A stretch of DNA of 25,579 nt, from contig CAJUSD010000038.1 in NCBI GenBank assembly GCA_910589145.1, positions 1 through 25,579 of the forward strand. The letters are read 5' to 3'. Below, piece by piece: positions 7,231 to 16,333 of the stretch; the first letter of the stretch is position 1, and each line of letters opens with the position of its first letter. Origin of the DNA: an uncultured Oscillospiraceae bacterium. Its GTDB lineage: Bacteria; Bacillota; Clostridia; Oscillospirales; Ruminococcaceae. The notes below the pieces were generated by a model. It ran no database searches. It was not told the DNA's origin and saw only the letters and a program-made list of their open reading frames with translations. Both the position numbers and the translations under genes were made by a program.

Positions 7231-7261
7231 TACTCCATCCGGTTAGGAATCGGAGTACTAG
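7227..7261 (+). repeat. Inverted repeat between importer ATPase and binding-protein genes
   Basis: CTAGTACTCC (7227-7236) and its exact complement (7252-7261) enclose a 15-base loop that can pair a little further (TCC with GGA). The first arm includes the ATPase stop codon. No T run follows, so it is not a standard terminator. A hairpin here could protect or process the mRNA and set different levels for the binding protein; that is inference. Confidence 0.6.
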
Positions 7262-7310
7262 CAGTAAAAATGACTTTTATAATATATTGTTTGAAAAGAG
7301 GTTTTATTAG

Positions 7311-8471
7311 ATGAAAAAGACAATAGAAATCCTTCTGTTGTTGTCAATGCTCCTCTTCTTTGCAGGATGCAGTAAACAAGAGTCCAGCAGCTTCCAAACC
7401 AGCGCATCTCAGTCAAACAGCGAAAACCAGCCTGCGGCTTTTTCGCAGAAATCTTCCCTGCAATCATCTGGAGCTTCCTCATCGTCGGAAGTTTCCAGTA
7501 CTTCCGCTGTCAAATCCCAATTCGACAATCGGGTAATAGACTACTATATGAGCAAGGCGAATAAAGTCATTGTCACCAATACCCATGTCACCTTCACAGA
7601 CGACAGCGGACGGGGGGAAATATCCATTGAAAAAAATCCAAAAAAGGTAGCTGTTCTTTATGGGAGCCTTACCTGTCTGTGGTATGAAGCCGGAGGAACG
7701 GCGCAGTCGGTCATTGGCGGAAAGAGTGCAGCAGCTTTGTATGAGGAACAGATTGGACGTGATATCACCCAGGACGAAGGGGTCAAGGTGGTTTCTAATA
7801 GCCTTTCCGGCTCCAACTGGGACATCGAAACCATTTTAGCAGAACAGCCTGACTTAATCGTCTGTGCTATTGGTATGAAAGGTTACGCGACGATCAGCGG
7901 CCCCGCCGAAACAGCCAACATCCCGGTCATTGGCATCAACTATGACACCGTGCAGGATTATTTAAAATGGTTTAAGGTATTCTGCAATCTAACCGGCAGA
8001 CCAGAGTTATGGGATTCCATTGCTGGCAAGACTGCCAGCAGGGTAGCAGATGTTGTGTCCAAGGTTCCCGAAAGTGCAGAATCCCCCCGTGCAGTAATCC
8101 TGGTGATTAACTCCAATATCTTGAAAGCATACACCGGAAAATCCCAGCCTGGCGGGATCCTCAATGAACTGGGCGGCTTAAATCTGGCAGACCCGGACAA
8201 AAATCAAACTGGCTCCAGCATTGAAATCAGTATGGAGGATCTCTATGCCCTGGACCCGGATTTGATCCTTTTCTCTGAGTATGGCGAAGCGGCTTTAGCA
8301 ACCCTGGATGAGCTTTACGGAAATGACCCTGTTTGGCAAAGTCTGAACGCAGTAAAGGAAAAGAAAATCTATGCTTTGGAGCGTACCTTGTACCATAACA
8401 AAGCAAACCAAAACTATGATAAAGCATACCGCGCAATGGCGGAAATGCTCTATCCTGACATTCAGTTTTAA
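7311..8471 (+). CDS. btuF: Corrinoid-binding lipoprotein, BtuF/FecB family
   Basis: A 386-aa extracellular binding lipoprotein for the importer. The N-terminus is a lipoprotein signal, MKKTIEI followed by a Leu-rich core and lipobox FFAGC with Cys20 as the lipid anchor. Residues 24-68 are a Ser/Gln-rich flexible linker. The binding domain starts near 100 (ISIEKNPKKVAVLYGS) and includes DIETILAEQPDLIVC, VIGINYDTVQDYLKWF and DLYALDPDLILFSEYGEAA, the two-lobed pattern of class III (TroA/BtuF-type) binding proteins. The ATG has AAGAGG about 9 bases upstream. Context (riboswitch, B12 genes) suggests a corrinoid ligand; the sequence alone would also fit a siderophore. Confidence 0.88.
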   Translation: MKKTIEILLLLSMLLFFAGCSKQESSSFQTSASQSNSENQPAAFSQKSSLQSSGASSSSEVSSTSAVKSQFDNRVIDYYMSKANKVIVTNTHVTFTDDSGRGEISIEKNPKKVAVLYGSLTCLWYEAGGTAQSVIGGKSAAALYEEQIGRDITQDEGVKVVSNSLSGSNWDIETILAEQPDLIVCAIGMKGYATISGPAETANIPVIGINYDTVQDYLKWFKVFCNLTGRPELWDSIAGKTASRVADVVSKVPESAESPRAVILVINSNILKAYTGKSQPGGILNELGGLNLADPDKNQTGSSIEISMEDLYALDPDLILFSEYGEAALATLDELYGNDPVWQSLNAVKEKKIYALERTLYHNKANQNYDKAYRAMAEMLYPDIQF

Positions 8472-8474
8472 AGT

Positions 8475-9833
8475 ATGAAATATCAAATTCCTAGGTTCAT
8501 GGTTGCAGGGACTAACAGCGGGTGCGGCAAAACAACGGTAACTTGTGCAGTTTTGCAGGCGTTTGTCAACCGCGGGCTGAATGTCGGTGCATTTAAGTGC
8601 GGCCCAGACTACATTGATCCTATGTTCCACAGCAGTATCACGGGAACAAGGAGCGGGAGCCTTGACGGGTTTTTCTTTGATGGAAATACGATGAACAATC
8701 TGCTGATGCGGGGCGGAGCAGGACGGGAGATCTGCGTCATAGAGGGCGTTATGGGTTATTACGACGGCTTGAGCCTGAATCAAACAAAAGCCAGCTCTTA
8801 TGAAACAGCATTAACTACTAAAACCCCTATGGTTTTAACGGTCAATGCCAAGGGAGCAGCTCTGTCTGTGCTGGCTGTCATCCAGGGATTTATGGAGTTC
8901 CGCCCAAACAGCCAAATACAAGGGGTTATCCTTAATCAGTGCAATCCAATGACCTATTCTGTTCTGGCAAAGGCGGTTCTGGAATACTTTCAGGGGCGAA
9001 TACAACCCTTTGGCTATCTGCCCAGGATGGAAAACAGTGTTCTGGAAAGCCGCCGCCTGGGTTTGGTGACAGCCGGGGAAAACCGGGATTTAAAGGAAAA
9101 ACTTTCCTTCCTGGCAGCACAGGCAGAGAAAACCATTGATTTGGATGGGCTTTTGAAACTGGGAAAATCCGCCGGGGATGTTTCCTGTGAGCCTTTAACT
9201 GTCCCTCGGTATCCCCCGGTCAGAATTGCCGTGGCAAGGGATCGGGCATTCTGCTTCTACTATGAGGACAATTTACAGATGCTTCAGGATATGGGCGCGG
9301 AGCTGGTGGAATTCAGCCCCCTTGCCGACAAAAGCCCTCCAGAAAACATTCAGGGCATGTACCTTGGCGGTGGATACCCGGAGCTGTACGCCAAAGAGCT
9401 AAGTGAAAACCGTTCCATGCTGGAATTGATTGGCGGTGCAATAAAAAGGGGGCTTCCCTGTATCGCGGAGTGCGGTGGGTTTATGTACCTAAACAGGAGT
9501 ATTGCTGGGTATTCGATGGCGGGCATTCTTCCAGGAGAATGTTTCGATACCGGAAAGCTGGCGCGGTTTGGCTATATAACCTTAAAGGCAAAGAAGGACA
9601 ATCTTCTCTGTAAAGCTGGAGAGGAGATTTGCGGGCATGAATTCCATTACTGGGATTCCACTGCTCCTGGAGGGGATTTTTCTGCTGTCAAGCCTTCAGG
9701 GAAAAGCTGGGACTGTGCAATTGCAACAGACCGGCTTTATGCCGGATTTCCCCATTTTCACTTTTACGCCAACCCTTCCTTTGCAAAACGTTTTTATCAG
9801 GCTTGTTTAAAGGAGCGAAAAGCCAATGTTTGA
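8475..9833 (+). CDS. cbiA: Cobyrinate a,c-diamide synthase
   Basis: A 452-aa glutamine-dependent amidase that adds amide groups to the a and c side chains of cobyrinate, using ATP. The N-terminal dethiobiotin-synthetase-like domain has the P-loop GTNSGCGKTT (12-21) and KCGPDYIDPMFH (41-52). The C-terminal class I glutaminase domain has LGGGYPELYA (297-306), the nucleophile Cys333 in AECGGFMYL and the catalytic His428 in PHFHFYANP. Length is normal. The ATG lies 3 bp after the lipoprotein stop with no clear ribosome binding site, so it may be translated by reinitiation. It overlaps the next gene by 8 bp. It is the first biosynthetic gene after the importer. Confidence 0.95.
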   Translation: MKYQIPRFMVAGTNSGCGKTTVTCAVLQAFVNRGLNVGAFKCGPDYIDPMFHSSITGTRSGSLDGFFFDGNTMNNLLMRGGAGREICVIEGVMGYYDGLSLNQTKASSYETALTTKTPMVLTVNAKGAALSVLAVIQGFMEFRPNSQIQGVILNQCNPMTYSVLAKAVLEYFQGRIQPFGYLPRMENSVLESRRLGLVTAGENRDLKEKLSFLAAQAEKTIDLDGLLKLGKSAGDVSCEPLTVPRYPPVRIAVARDRAFCFYYEDNLQMLQDMGAELVEFSPLADKSPPENIQGMYLGGGYPELYAKELSENRSMLELIGGAIKRGLPCIAECGGFMYLNRSIAGYSMAGILPGECFDTGKLARFGYITLKAKKDNLLCKAGEEICGHEFHYWDSTAPGGDFSAVKPSGKSWDCAIATDRLYAGFPHFHFYANPSFAKRFYQACLKERKANV

Positions 9834-10452
9834 AATTGTAAATCCAATGGACATTGAAAAATGTAGTTTTGAGATCATCACAGAGCTTTTAGGAGGGCGG
9901 ACTTTCCCGCCGGAGCAGGAGCCAATTATTAAGCGGGTTATCCACACCACCGCAGATTTTGACTATGCCGACAGTCTGGTTTTTTCCCCCCAAGCAGTGG
10001 AACGGGGGCTTGAGGGGCTAAAAAAGGGCTGCCATATTGTCACCGATACCAGTATGGCAATGTCCGGCATCAATAAGACAGCCCTCGGCAGACTGGGCGG
10101 ACAGATACATTGTTTCATTGCTGACCCTGATGTTGCAGAGGAAGCAAAATCACGGAATATTACCCGCTCCATGGTGTCAATGGAAAAAGCCGCCAGGTTG
10201 GAAAAGCCCTGCATTTTTGCCATTGGCAACTCCCCAACAGCCCTGATGGAACTTTACCATCTGATTCAATTTCAAAAGGTAAACCCGGTTTTGGTTATTG
10301 GTGTACCAGTGGGGTTTGTCAATGTGGTGGAAAGCAAGGAACAGATCATGACTGCTCCGGTCCCTTATATAGTGGCACGTGGGCGGAAGGGCGGAAGCAG
10401 TGTAGCCGCTGCTATCTGCAATGCCCTTCTCTATCAGCTTTCTGCCAGGTGA
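9826..10452 (+). CDS. cbiC: Cobalt-precorrin-8 methylmutase
   Basis: A 208-aa CbiC/CobH enzyme that moves the C-11 methyl group of cobalt-precorrin-8 to C-12, giving cobyrinate. The catalytic His40 is present in RVIHTTADFDYAD. Further family segments are VTDTSMAMSGINK, AIGNSPTALMEL, GVPVGFVNVVESKE and ARGRKGGSSVAAAICNALL. Length matches the family. AAAGGAG lies 10 bases before the ATG inside the end of cbiA. The stop is only 4 bases from the chosen cbiD start. Confidence 0.95.
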   Translation: MFEIVNPMDIEKCSFEIITELLGGRTFPPEQEPIIKRVIHTTADFDYADSLVFSPQAVERGLEGLKKGCHIVTDTSMAMSGINKTALGRLGGQIHCFIADPDVAEEAKSRNITRSMVSMEKAARLEKPCIFAIGNSPTALMELYHLIQFQKVNPVLVIGVPVGFVNVVESKEQIMTAPVPYIVARGRKGGSSVAAAICNALLYQLSAR

Positions 10453-10456
10453 TAAT

Positions 10457-11584
10457 ATGGAACGATACATAGAAAAAGGAGGCAGACGCCTTCGTCTAGG
10501 ATATACCACCGGTTCCTGTGCAGCAGCAGCGGCAAAAGCCGCTGCTTGGATGCTTCTGACAGGAAAGCAAAAAGAAAACATCTCTATTCAAACACCAAAG
10601 GGGATTTTCCTTAACCTGGAAGTAAAAGAAATTTCTATTGGGAAAGGATGCGTTTCCTGTGCTGTCGAAAAGGACAGCGGCGATGACCCCGACGTTACCA
10701 ATAAGATGCTGGTCTTTGCATCTGTTTCCTATAAGGAGAATTCCGGCATTTCCATAGATGGCGGGCAGGGAATTGGACGTGTAACCAAGCCGGGACTGGA
10801 TCAGCCGGTGGGATCTGCTGCCATCAACTCAGTTCCCCGCCGGATGATACAGGAAAATGTAGAGGAGATCTGCCGTCTTGCAGACTATTATGGCGGCCTA
10901 TCTGTGGTTATCTCCGTACCTGGAGGAGAAGAAATTGCCCAAAAGACCTTTAACCCCCGTCTGGGGATTGTGGGAGGAATCTCCATCCTTGGAACAACCG
11001 GGATTGTTGAGCCTATGAGCGATGGAGCGCTAATCGACACCATCCGTACAGAATTGAACCAGCGGAGGGCGCTGGGCGCAGAATATGTACTGCTTACACC
11101 GGGGAATTATGGCTGTGGCTTTATCTGCGACACCCTGAAACTCAGTCCAGAGCGGGCGGTTATGACTTCTAACTTTATTGGAGATGCACTGGATACCTGT
11201 AAAGAACTGGGCTTCAAAGGTGCTCTGCTTGTAGGCCATATTGGGAAAATGGTCAAGCTGGCCGGAGGGATGTTCAACACCCATTCTCAATATGGTGACT
11301 GCCGTATGGAGATTTTGACCGCCCAAGCGGCTTTGTGCGGCATCCGCCCCGAAAAGGCTGCAGAAGTGATGGAAGCCGCTGTCTGTGACGACGCTTTGCG
11401 GGTTCTTTGGGAAGAAGGTATTTTCAAAGAGACAATGGAACGGCTGACACAGCGGATAGCGTATTATCTGCACATCCGGGCGGGAACTGATATGGAGATA
11501 GGGACAGCCTTTTTCTCAAAGGGATACGGACTATTAGGAAAGACGGAAAACATGGAATTTTTTATTGATAAAATTAAGGAGTGA
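10457..11584 (+). CDS. cbiD: Cobalt-precorrin-5B C1-methyltransferase
   Basis: A 375-aa CbiD protein, the S-adenosylmethionine-dependent enzyme thought to methylate C-1 after ring contraction in the anaerobic pathway. The family hallmark LGYTTGSCAAAAAKAAA lies near residues 14-30. Others are DGGQGIGRVTKPGL, IVGGISILGTTGIVEPMS and GNYGCGF. ATG 10457 is chosen over the upstream in-frame ATG at 10421 because AGGTGAT lies directly before it and the protein then begins like its relatives; the earlier start would overlap cbiC. CbiD is specific to the cobalt-early route, so its presence identifies the pathway type. Confidence 0.94.
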   Translation: MERYIEKGGRRLRLGYTTGSCAAAAAKAAAWMLLTGKQKENISIQTPKGIFLNLEVKEISIGKGCVSCAVEKDSGDDPDVTNKMLVFASVSYKENSGISIDGGQGIGRVTKPGLDQPVGSAAINSVPRRMIQENVEEICRLADYYGGLSVVISVPGGEEIAQKTFNPRLGIVGGISILGTTGIVEPMSDGALIDTIRTELNQRRALGAEYVLLTPGNYGCGFICDTLKLSPERAVMTSNFIGDALDTCKELGFKGALLVGHIGKMVKLAGGMFNTHSQYGDCRMEILTAQAALCGIRPEKAAEVMEAAVCDDALRVLWEEGIFKETMERLTQRIAYYLHIRAGTDMEIGTAFFSKGYGLLGKTENMEFFIDKIKE

Positions 11585-11591
11585 ATATATT

Positions 11592-12347
11592 ATGGTACAT
11601 TTTGTGGGAGCAGGCTGCGGGGCTGCGGACTTGATCACCATACGGGGGGCATATCTTTTAAGCGAAGCTGACGTTATCATTTATGCCGGCTCCTTGGTGA
11701 ATCCTGAACTGCTGAAATACGCAAAGTCTAACTGCGAAATCCACAATAGTGCAGAAATGAATTTAGACGAAATACTTGCTGTAATCAAATCCGCTGAAGC
11801 TGCCGGAAAAACAACAGTTCGCCTGCACAGCGGGGATTCCAGCATCTACGGTGCAGTGCAGGAGCAATTTTCTGAATTAGACAGTTTGGGAATTCGTTAT
11901 GATGTATGCCCTGGTGTCAGCTCCTTCTGCGGGGCGGCTGCATCGCTGAAAATGGAGTATACCTCACCTGAAGTCAGCCAAACAGTAATTCTTACCCGAA
12001 CTGCTGGAAAAACAGCTGTTCCAGAGCGGGAATCTATCCAATCCCTGGCGGCACATCAGGCGGCAATGGTTTTATTCCTTAGTACCAAATTAACGGAAAA
12101 GCTCCAATCAGAGCTTTTAGAAGGAGGTTATTCAGAAGATACTCCTGCAGCAGTGGTCTATAAGGCAAGCTGGCCAGACGAGAAAATGTTTCGGTGTACT
12201 GTAGGAAGCCTTCACAAAACTGTAATGGAAAACAACCTTACCAGAACGGCGTTGATTATTGTTGGAAACTGTATGAAAGAGAATCCGAACCGCTCCTATT
12301 TGTATTCTCCGGAACGCTGCATGGGATACCGGAGGGAAAAGCCGTGA
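11592..12347 (+). CDS. cbiF: Cobalt-precorrin-4 C11-methyltransferase
   Basis: A 251-aa S-adenosylmethionine-dependent uroporphyrin-III methyltransferase-like enzyme of the CbiF/CobM group. The N-terminal glycine-rich loop is VHFVGAGCGAADLITIRG. The central segments are ADVIIYAGSLVNPELL, RLHSGDSSIYGA and CPGVSSFCGAAASL, all typical of C-11 methylases. ATG 11592 follows AAGGAG at the end of cbiD; the longer frame from 11565 would overlap cbiD. The TGA stop overlaps the GTG start of cbiG by four bases (GTGA), indicating coupled translation. Confidence 0.94.
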   Translation: MVHFVGAGCGAADLITIRGAYLLSEADVIIYAGSLVNPELLKYAKSNCEIHNSAEMNLDEILAVIKSAEAAGKTTVRLHSGDSSIYGAVQEQFSELDSLGIRYDVCPGVSSFCGAAASLKMEYTSPEVSQTVILTRTAGKTAVPERESIQSLAAHQAAMVLFLSTKLTEKLQSELLEGGYSEDTPAAVVYKASWPDEKMFRCTVGSLHKTVMENNLTRTALIIVGNCMKENPNRSYLYSPERCMGYRREKP

Positions 12348-13363
12348 AAACAGCCCTTTTTGCATATAGCCGTCAAGGCTGCCGGACTGCCCGGAGGATG
12401 ATTGGTTTTTTCTCTAGCGGCAGCGTCCGCGCCTATACAATGGAACGTTTTCAGGAAAACGGTTTTGAAGTCCTTCCAAAGCCCAGCCGGCACCTTTACG
12501 GTGAACTGTTCCAGTGGGCAGATGCTATGATATTTGTTGGAGCGGCAGGAATTGCCGTCCGGGAGATTGCCCCTTTTGTCTGGGATAAGCGCACTGACCC
12601 TGCTGTTATATCCGTTGATGAATTGGGACGGTTTGTTGTTCCTTTGCTCTCTGGGCACATTGGCGGAGCCAATGAACTGGCTTTGAAACTGGCTGATTTT
12701 CTTGGTGCAGAACCAGTCATTACCACCGCCACTGATATCAACGGAAAATTCTCCGTTGACGCATGGGCAGCAAAAGAGGGGCTTTTTATTGACAGCATCG
12801 GTACTGCCAAAGCGGTTTCGGCGGAAATTTTAGAAAGATCTGTCCCCTTGTTTAGTGATTTCCCAATCATTGGGAAACTTCCAACCGGTGTAACTACGGG
12901 CAGCACTGGGAAAATCGGGATCTGTATTTCCTGTTGCCGGAAGAATCCCTTTGAACGCACCCTGCTTCTGGTTCCGCCTGTTGTCCGTCTTGGCATAGGA
13001 TGCCGCCGGGGAACTTCCGCCCAAGCCATAAAAGGAGCTGTGGAAACAGTGCTTTCGGAAAACAATATCCATCCCAAAGCAGTCAAATCAGTGTCCTCCA
13101 TTGATTTAAAGGCAAATGAAGAGGGATTTTTGGAATTCTGCCAAGAAAAGGGAATTACTCCATCCTTCTATACAGCGGAGGAATTGAAAGCTGTCCCTGG
13201 AAAATTTACCGCAGCGGAATGTGTCCTTTGGGCGACAGGGGTTGAAAATGTATGCGAACGTGCTGCTATGATCGGTGCAAAAGAACTTTTAGTTAAGAAA
13301 ACCATCTGTAATCATGTGACAGTTGCAGCTGCGGCAGAAAGCTGGGAGGTTTGTTTTGAATAA
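12344..13363 (+). CDS. cbiG: Cobalt-precorrin-5A hydrolase
   Basis: A 339-aa CbiG protein that opens the delta-lactone of cobalt-precorrin-5A and releases acetaldehyde, the ring-contraction step of the anaerobic pathway. Visible family segments are FVGAAGIAVREIAPF, DELGRFVVPLLSGHIGGANE, GIGCRRGTSAQAI in the C-terminal domain, and SSIDLKANEEGF. The GTG start at 12344 has GGAGGG 8 bases upstream and overlaps the cbiF stop. The open frame extends much further upstream inside cbiF, but that part is not CbiG-like. The end overlaps the next gene by 8 bp. Confidence 0.94.
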   Translation: MKTALFAYSRQGCRTARRMIGFFSSGSVRAYTMERFQENGFEVLPKPSRHLYGELFQWADAMIFVGAAGIAVREIAPFVWDKRTDPAVISVDELGRFVVPLLSGHIGGANELALKLADFLGAEPVITTATDINGKFSVDAWAAKEGLFIDSIGTAKAVSAEILERSVPLFSDFPIIGKLPTGVTTGSTGKIGICISCCRKNPFERTLLLVPPVVRLGIGCRRGTSAQAIKGAVETVLSENNIHPKAVKSVSSIDLKANEEGFLEFCQEKGITPSFYTAEELKAVPGKFTAAECVLWATGVENVCERAAMIGAKELLVKKTICNHVTVAAAAESWEVCFE

Positions 13364-15359
13364 AACAAAAATATGTGTATTTGCTGGAACAACTGAAGGC
13401 AGGGAATTAATCGAATTTCTGTCTAATCAGGAACAGATTTCTATAATAGCCTGTGTCACTACCAGCTATGGAAAAGACCTTCTTCCCACTGCTGAAAACC
13501 TGACCGTTTCCTCCCAGCAGCTGGATGAGGCGGAAATGGAGACGTTAATCTCAGAATCCGGTTTTGACCTGGTAATCGACGCAACCCACCCCTATGCGGA
13601 CAAAGCGACGAAGAACATCATGAAAGCCTGTTCTGCCGCCGAAACAGAATACCTTCGGCTGCTCCGGGAAAACGGCTTTTTCCCGGAAGATGCGTTGGTT
13701 GTGCCTGATGCAGAAAGCGCGGCAGAACTTTTGAAGGATACCAAGGGTAACATCCTTCTGACCACCGGGAGCAAGGATTTATCCAAGTACTCCAAAATCA
13801 ACGGCTTTTCGGAGCGCGTCTATGCCCGTGTACTGCCAGCCGAACATTCCCTGGAGCTGTGCCGGCAGGCAGGAATTCCCCCAGCCCATATCTTTGCCGT
13901 TCAGGGACCTTTTTCGGTGGAAATGAATACCGCTATGCTCCACGCCGCCGCTGCAAAATTCCTTGTCACCAAAGACGGCGGCGGCTCCGGCGGCTTTGAG
14001 GAAAAGGCTGTTGCTGCCCGTGAAACAGGCACAGCCCTTGTGGTCATTGGCAGACCGCCCCAGGGAAAAGGGATGAACCTCTCTGATACCATTGACCTGC
14101 TCTGCTGTCGTTTTGGGCTGGAAAGGAAACAGCGGGTGGATATTGTCGGCATCGGGCCGGGTTCCCTCTCCGCTATTACAGAGGACGCCCGGAAAATCAT
14201 TGAAAAAGCGGACTGCATTATTGGGGCAGAACGGGTGGTGAAGTTGGCTGCCCAGCCGGGCCAGGCGGTTTTCTGTGCCATCGCACCAAAGGATATTCAG
14301 GACTATATTGCAAATCACAGGGAATACCAACATTTTGCGGCAGTCATGTCTGGGGATACAGGGTTTTTCAGTGGGGCAAAGAAACTGTTCCCCTTGTTGG
14401 AATCTTATGAAGTCCATATTATACCGGGAATCAGTTCCCTGTCTTATCTGTGCGCCCGCCTTGGAACATCTTATGAAGATGTGATTTCAGTCAGCCTCCA
14501 CGGACGGAATCACAATATTGTTCCCGATGTACGCACGAATCCCAGAGTTTTCGCCCTGGTGGGCGGTGAGAATGGAATCTCCCGCTTATGCCAAATCCTT
14601 ACGGATTCAGGGCTTGGCAATGCCCGCGTCAGTGTAGGTGAAAACCTCAGTTACCCCAACGAAAAAATTACGGTTGGGACAGCAGCGGAATTAGCCGGGA
14701 AACAATTCAGCCCATTGAGCGCGGCTTTGATTGAAAATCATTCCTTGGCGGCAATCGTTACCCACGGCCTGCCGGACGAGCTGTTTCAGCGGAGCGAGGC
14801 GGAAAGTCCGGTTCCCATGACAAAAAGCGAAGTTCGCTCCATCTGTCTTTCCAACCTGAGGCTTACTTCGGATGCAGTTGTCTGGGATATTGGAGCCGGC
14901 ACTGGCTCGGTAGCAATTGAAACAGCTTTACAGGCGCGCCAGGGGCAGGTTTTCGCCATCGAATACAAGGAAAACGCCCTTACCCTGCTAAACGAAAACT
15001 GTTCAAAATTCGGTTTGGAAAACCTAACCATTGTCCCTGGAAAAGCCCCTGAAATCTGCTGGGAGCTTCCTGCCCCTACTCATGCCTTTATTGGGGGAAG
15101 CTCCGGCAGGTTGCGGGAGATTATCTCTTTGCTGCTGGAGAAAAACCCTCATGTCCGCATTGCTGCCACCGCCATCACTCTGGAAACCATTGGCGAGCTG
15201 GCCGAATGTTTAAAGGCGTTTCCCTTTACCGAAACAGAGGTTGTATCGCTGACAGCGGCACGGGATAGGGCAGCAGGAAGATATCATCTTATGATGGGGC
15301 AAAACCCTGTTTACATCTTCACCATGCAGGCAGGAGGGAACCATATATGGGGTTTTTAA
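13356..15359 (+). CDS. cbiJET: CbiJ-CbiE-CbiT trifunctional fusion: precorrin-6A reductase and precorrin-6B/7 methyltransferase-decarboxylase
   Basis: A 667-aa fusion of three pathway enzymes. Residues 1-252 are CbiJ/CobK precorrin-6A reductase (CVFAGTTEGREL, DLVIDATHPYA, GPFSVEMNTAML, KDGGGSGGFEEK). Residues 259-463 are the CbiE C-5 methyltransferase (VDIVGIGPGSLSAIT, MSGDTGFFSGA, PGISSLSYLCARLG). Residues 472-655 are the CbiT C-15 methyltransferase/decarboxylase, with the S-adenosylmethionine motif WDIGAGTGSVAIE (510-522). CbiE and CbiT are often fused (CobL); a further CbiJ fusion is less usual. TTG 13356 is chosen because GGGAGG lies 6 bases before it and MNKTKICVFAGTTEG is a proper CbiJ N-terminus. 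It overlaps cbiG by 8 bp and cbiB by 13 bp. Confidence 0.93.
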   Translation: MNKTKICVFAGTTEGRELIEFLSNQEQISIIACVTTSYGKDLLPTAENLTVSSQQLDEAEMETLISESGFDLVIDATHPYADKATKNIMKACSAAETEYLRLLRENGFFPEDALVVPDAESAAELLKDTKGNILLTTGSKDLSKYSKINGFSERVYARVLPAEHSLELCRQAGIPPAHIFAVQGPFSVEMNTAMLHAAAAKFLVTKDGGGSGGFEEKAVAARETGTALVVIGRPPQGKGMNLSDTIDLLCCRFGLERKQRVDIVGIGPGSLSAITEDARKIIEKADCIIGAERVVKLAAQPGQAVFCAIAPKDIQDYIANHREYQHFAAVMSGDTGFFSGAKKLFPLLESYEVHIIPGISSLSYLCARLGTSYEDVISVSLHGRNHNIVPDVRTNPRVFALVGGENGISRLCQILTDSGLGNARVSVGENLSYPNEKITVGTAAELAGKQFSPLSAALIENHSLAAIVTHGLPDELFQRSEAESPVPMTKSEVRSICLSNLRLTSDAVVWDIGAGTGSVAIETALQARQGQVFAIEYKENALTLLNENCSKFGLENLTIVPGKAPEICWELPAPTHAFIGGSSGRLREIISLLLEKNPHVRIAATAITLETIGELAECLKAFPFTETEVVSLTAARDRAAGRYHLMMGQNPVYIFTMQAGGNHIWGF

Positions 15360-16321
15360 AATGTTCCCTGTTTGCCTTGGCAATAGGTTTCGCAATTGAC
15401 TTGTTTGCAGGCGACCCCCACAATATCCCCCATCCTGTTATAGCGATTGGAAAGATGATTTCCCTTTTGGAAAAACTGCTCCGGCGGATTTTTCCAAAGA
15501 ATGAAAAAGGAGAGAGGATTGCTGGAGCTGTGCTTTGGTTATTGGTTATTTTGGTTTCCTGGGCGGTTCCGGCGTTCGGTCTGTGGGCAGGCGGTAAAAT
15601 CAGCCCTTGGCTGGCACTTGCTCTGGAAAGTATCATGTGCTGGCAAATTTTAGCCGCAAAATCCCTTCAGGATGAAAGTATGAAAGTGTTTTATGCCCTG
15701 GAAAGCGGAGACTTGGAGAAATCCAGGTTTGCTGTTTCCATGATCGTTGGACGGGATCCTCAACGGTTGGACAATACCGGGATTGTGCGGGCAGCAGTGG
15801 AAACAGTGGCAGAGAATACCTCTGATGGGGTAATTGCTCCCATGCTGTTTATCGCTGCTGGCGGGGCACCGTTGGGATTCCTCTATAAGGCGGTCAACAC
15901 AATGGATTCTATGCTGGGATATGTGGAGCCGCCATATAAAAATATCGGCTTTGTGCCTGCAAAAATGGACGATGTATTTAATTTTGTTCCAGCAAGAGTT
16001 TCCGCGCTGTTAATGCTGGCGGCGGGGGCAGCATTAAAGCTGAATGTAAAAAACGGATGGAGGATTTTCCGGCGGGACAGGTTGAACCATGCAAGCCCCA
16101 ATTCTGCCCAGACAGAATCAGTCTGCGCTGGACTGCTGGGATTGAGGCTTGCAGGGGATGCTTGGTATCATGGAGTATTGCATAAGAAGAAGTATATCGG
16201 GGACGCGGCAAGGGAGATTGAATATCAAGATATTCCCCGCGCCTGCCGGCTGATGTATGTAACAGCATGGCTTTCACTTTTCTTATGCTCCTTCGTCAAA
16301 ATATTGTTTCTGTTATTCTGA
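15347..16321 (+). CDS. cbiB: Adenosylcobinamide-phosphate synthase (membrane)
   Basis: A 324-aa integral membrane protein of the CbiB family. It joins adenosylcobyric acid to aminopropanol phosphate, the product of the CobD decarboxylase encoded next. Family segments are AIDLFAGDPHNIPHPVIAIGK at the N-terminus, IVGRDPQRLDNTGIVRAAVE, AENTSDGVIAPMLF, KAVNTMDSMLGY and HASPNSAQTESVCAGLLGL. Several hydrophobic stretches fit membrane helices. The ATG at 15347 is preceded by AGGAGGG within the end of the fusion gene. Twelve bases separate it from cobD. Confidence 0.95.
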   Translation: MGFLKCSLFALAIGFAIDLFAGDPHNIPHPVIAIGKMISLLEKLLRRIFPKNEKGERIAGAVLWLLVILVSWAVPAFGLWAGGKISPWLALALESIMCWQILAAKSLQDESMKVFYALESGDLEKSRFAVSMIVGRDPQRLDNTGIVRAAVETVAENTSDGVIAPMLFIAAGGAPLGFLYKAVNTMDSMLGYVEPPYKNIGFVPAKMDDVFNFVPARVSALLMLAAGAALKLNVKNGWRIFRRDRLNHASPNSAQTESVCAGLLGLRLAGDAWYHGVLHKKKYIGDAAREIEYQDIPRACRLMYVTAWLSLFLCSFVKILFLLF

Positions 16322-16333
16322 AAGGGGAACTAT

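Noticed and set aside
12194..12343. The 50 codons open upstream of cbiG
   Set aside because: They lie inside cbiF in another frame. The GTG at 12344 has a good ribosome binding site and begins the CbiG-like sequence.
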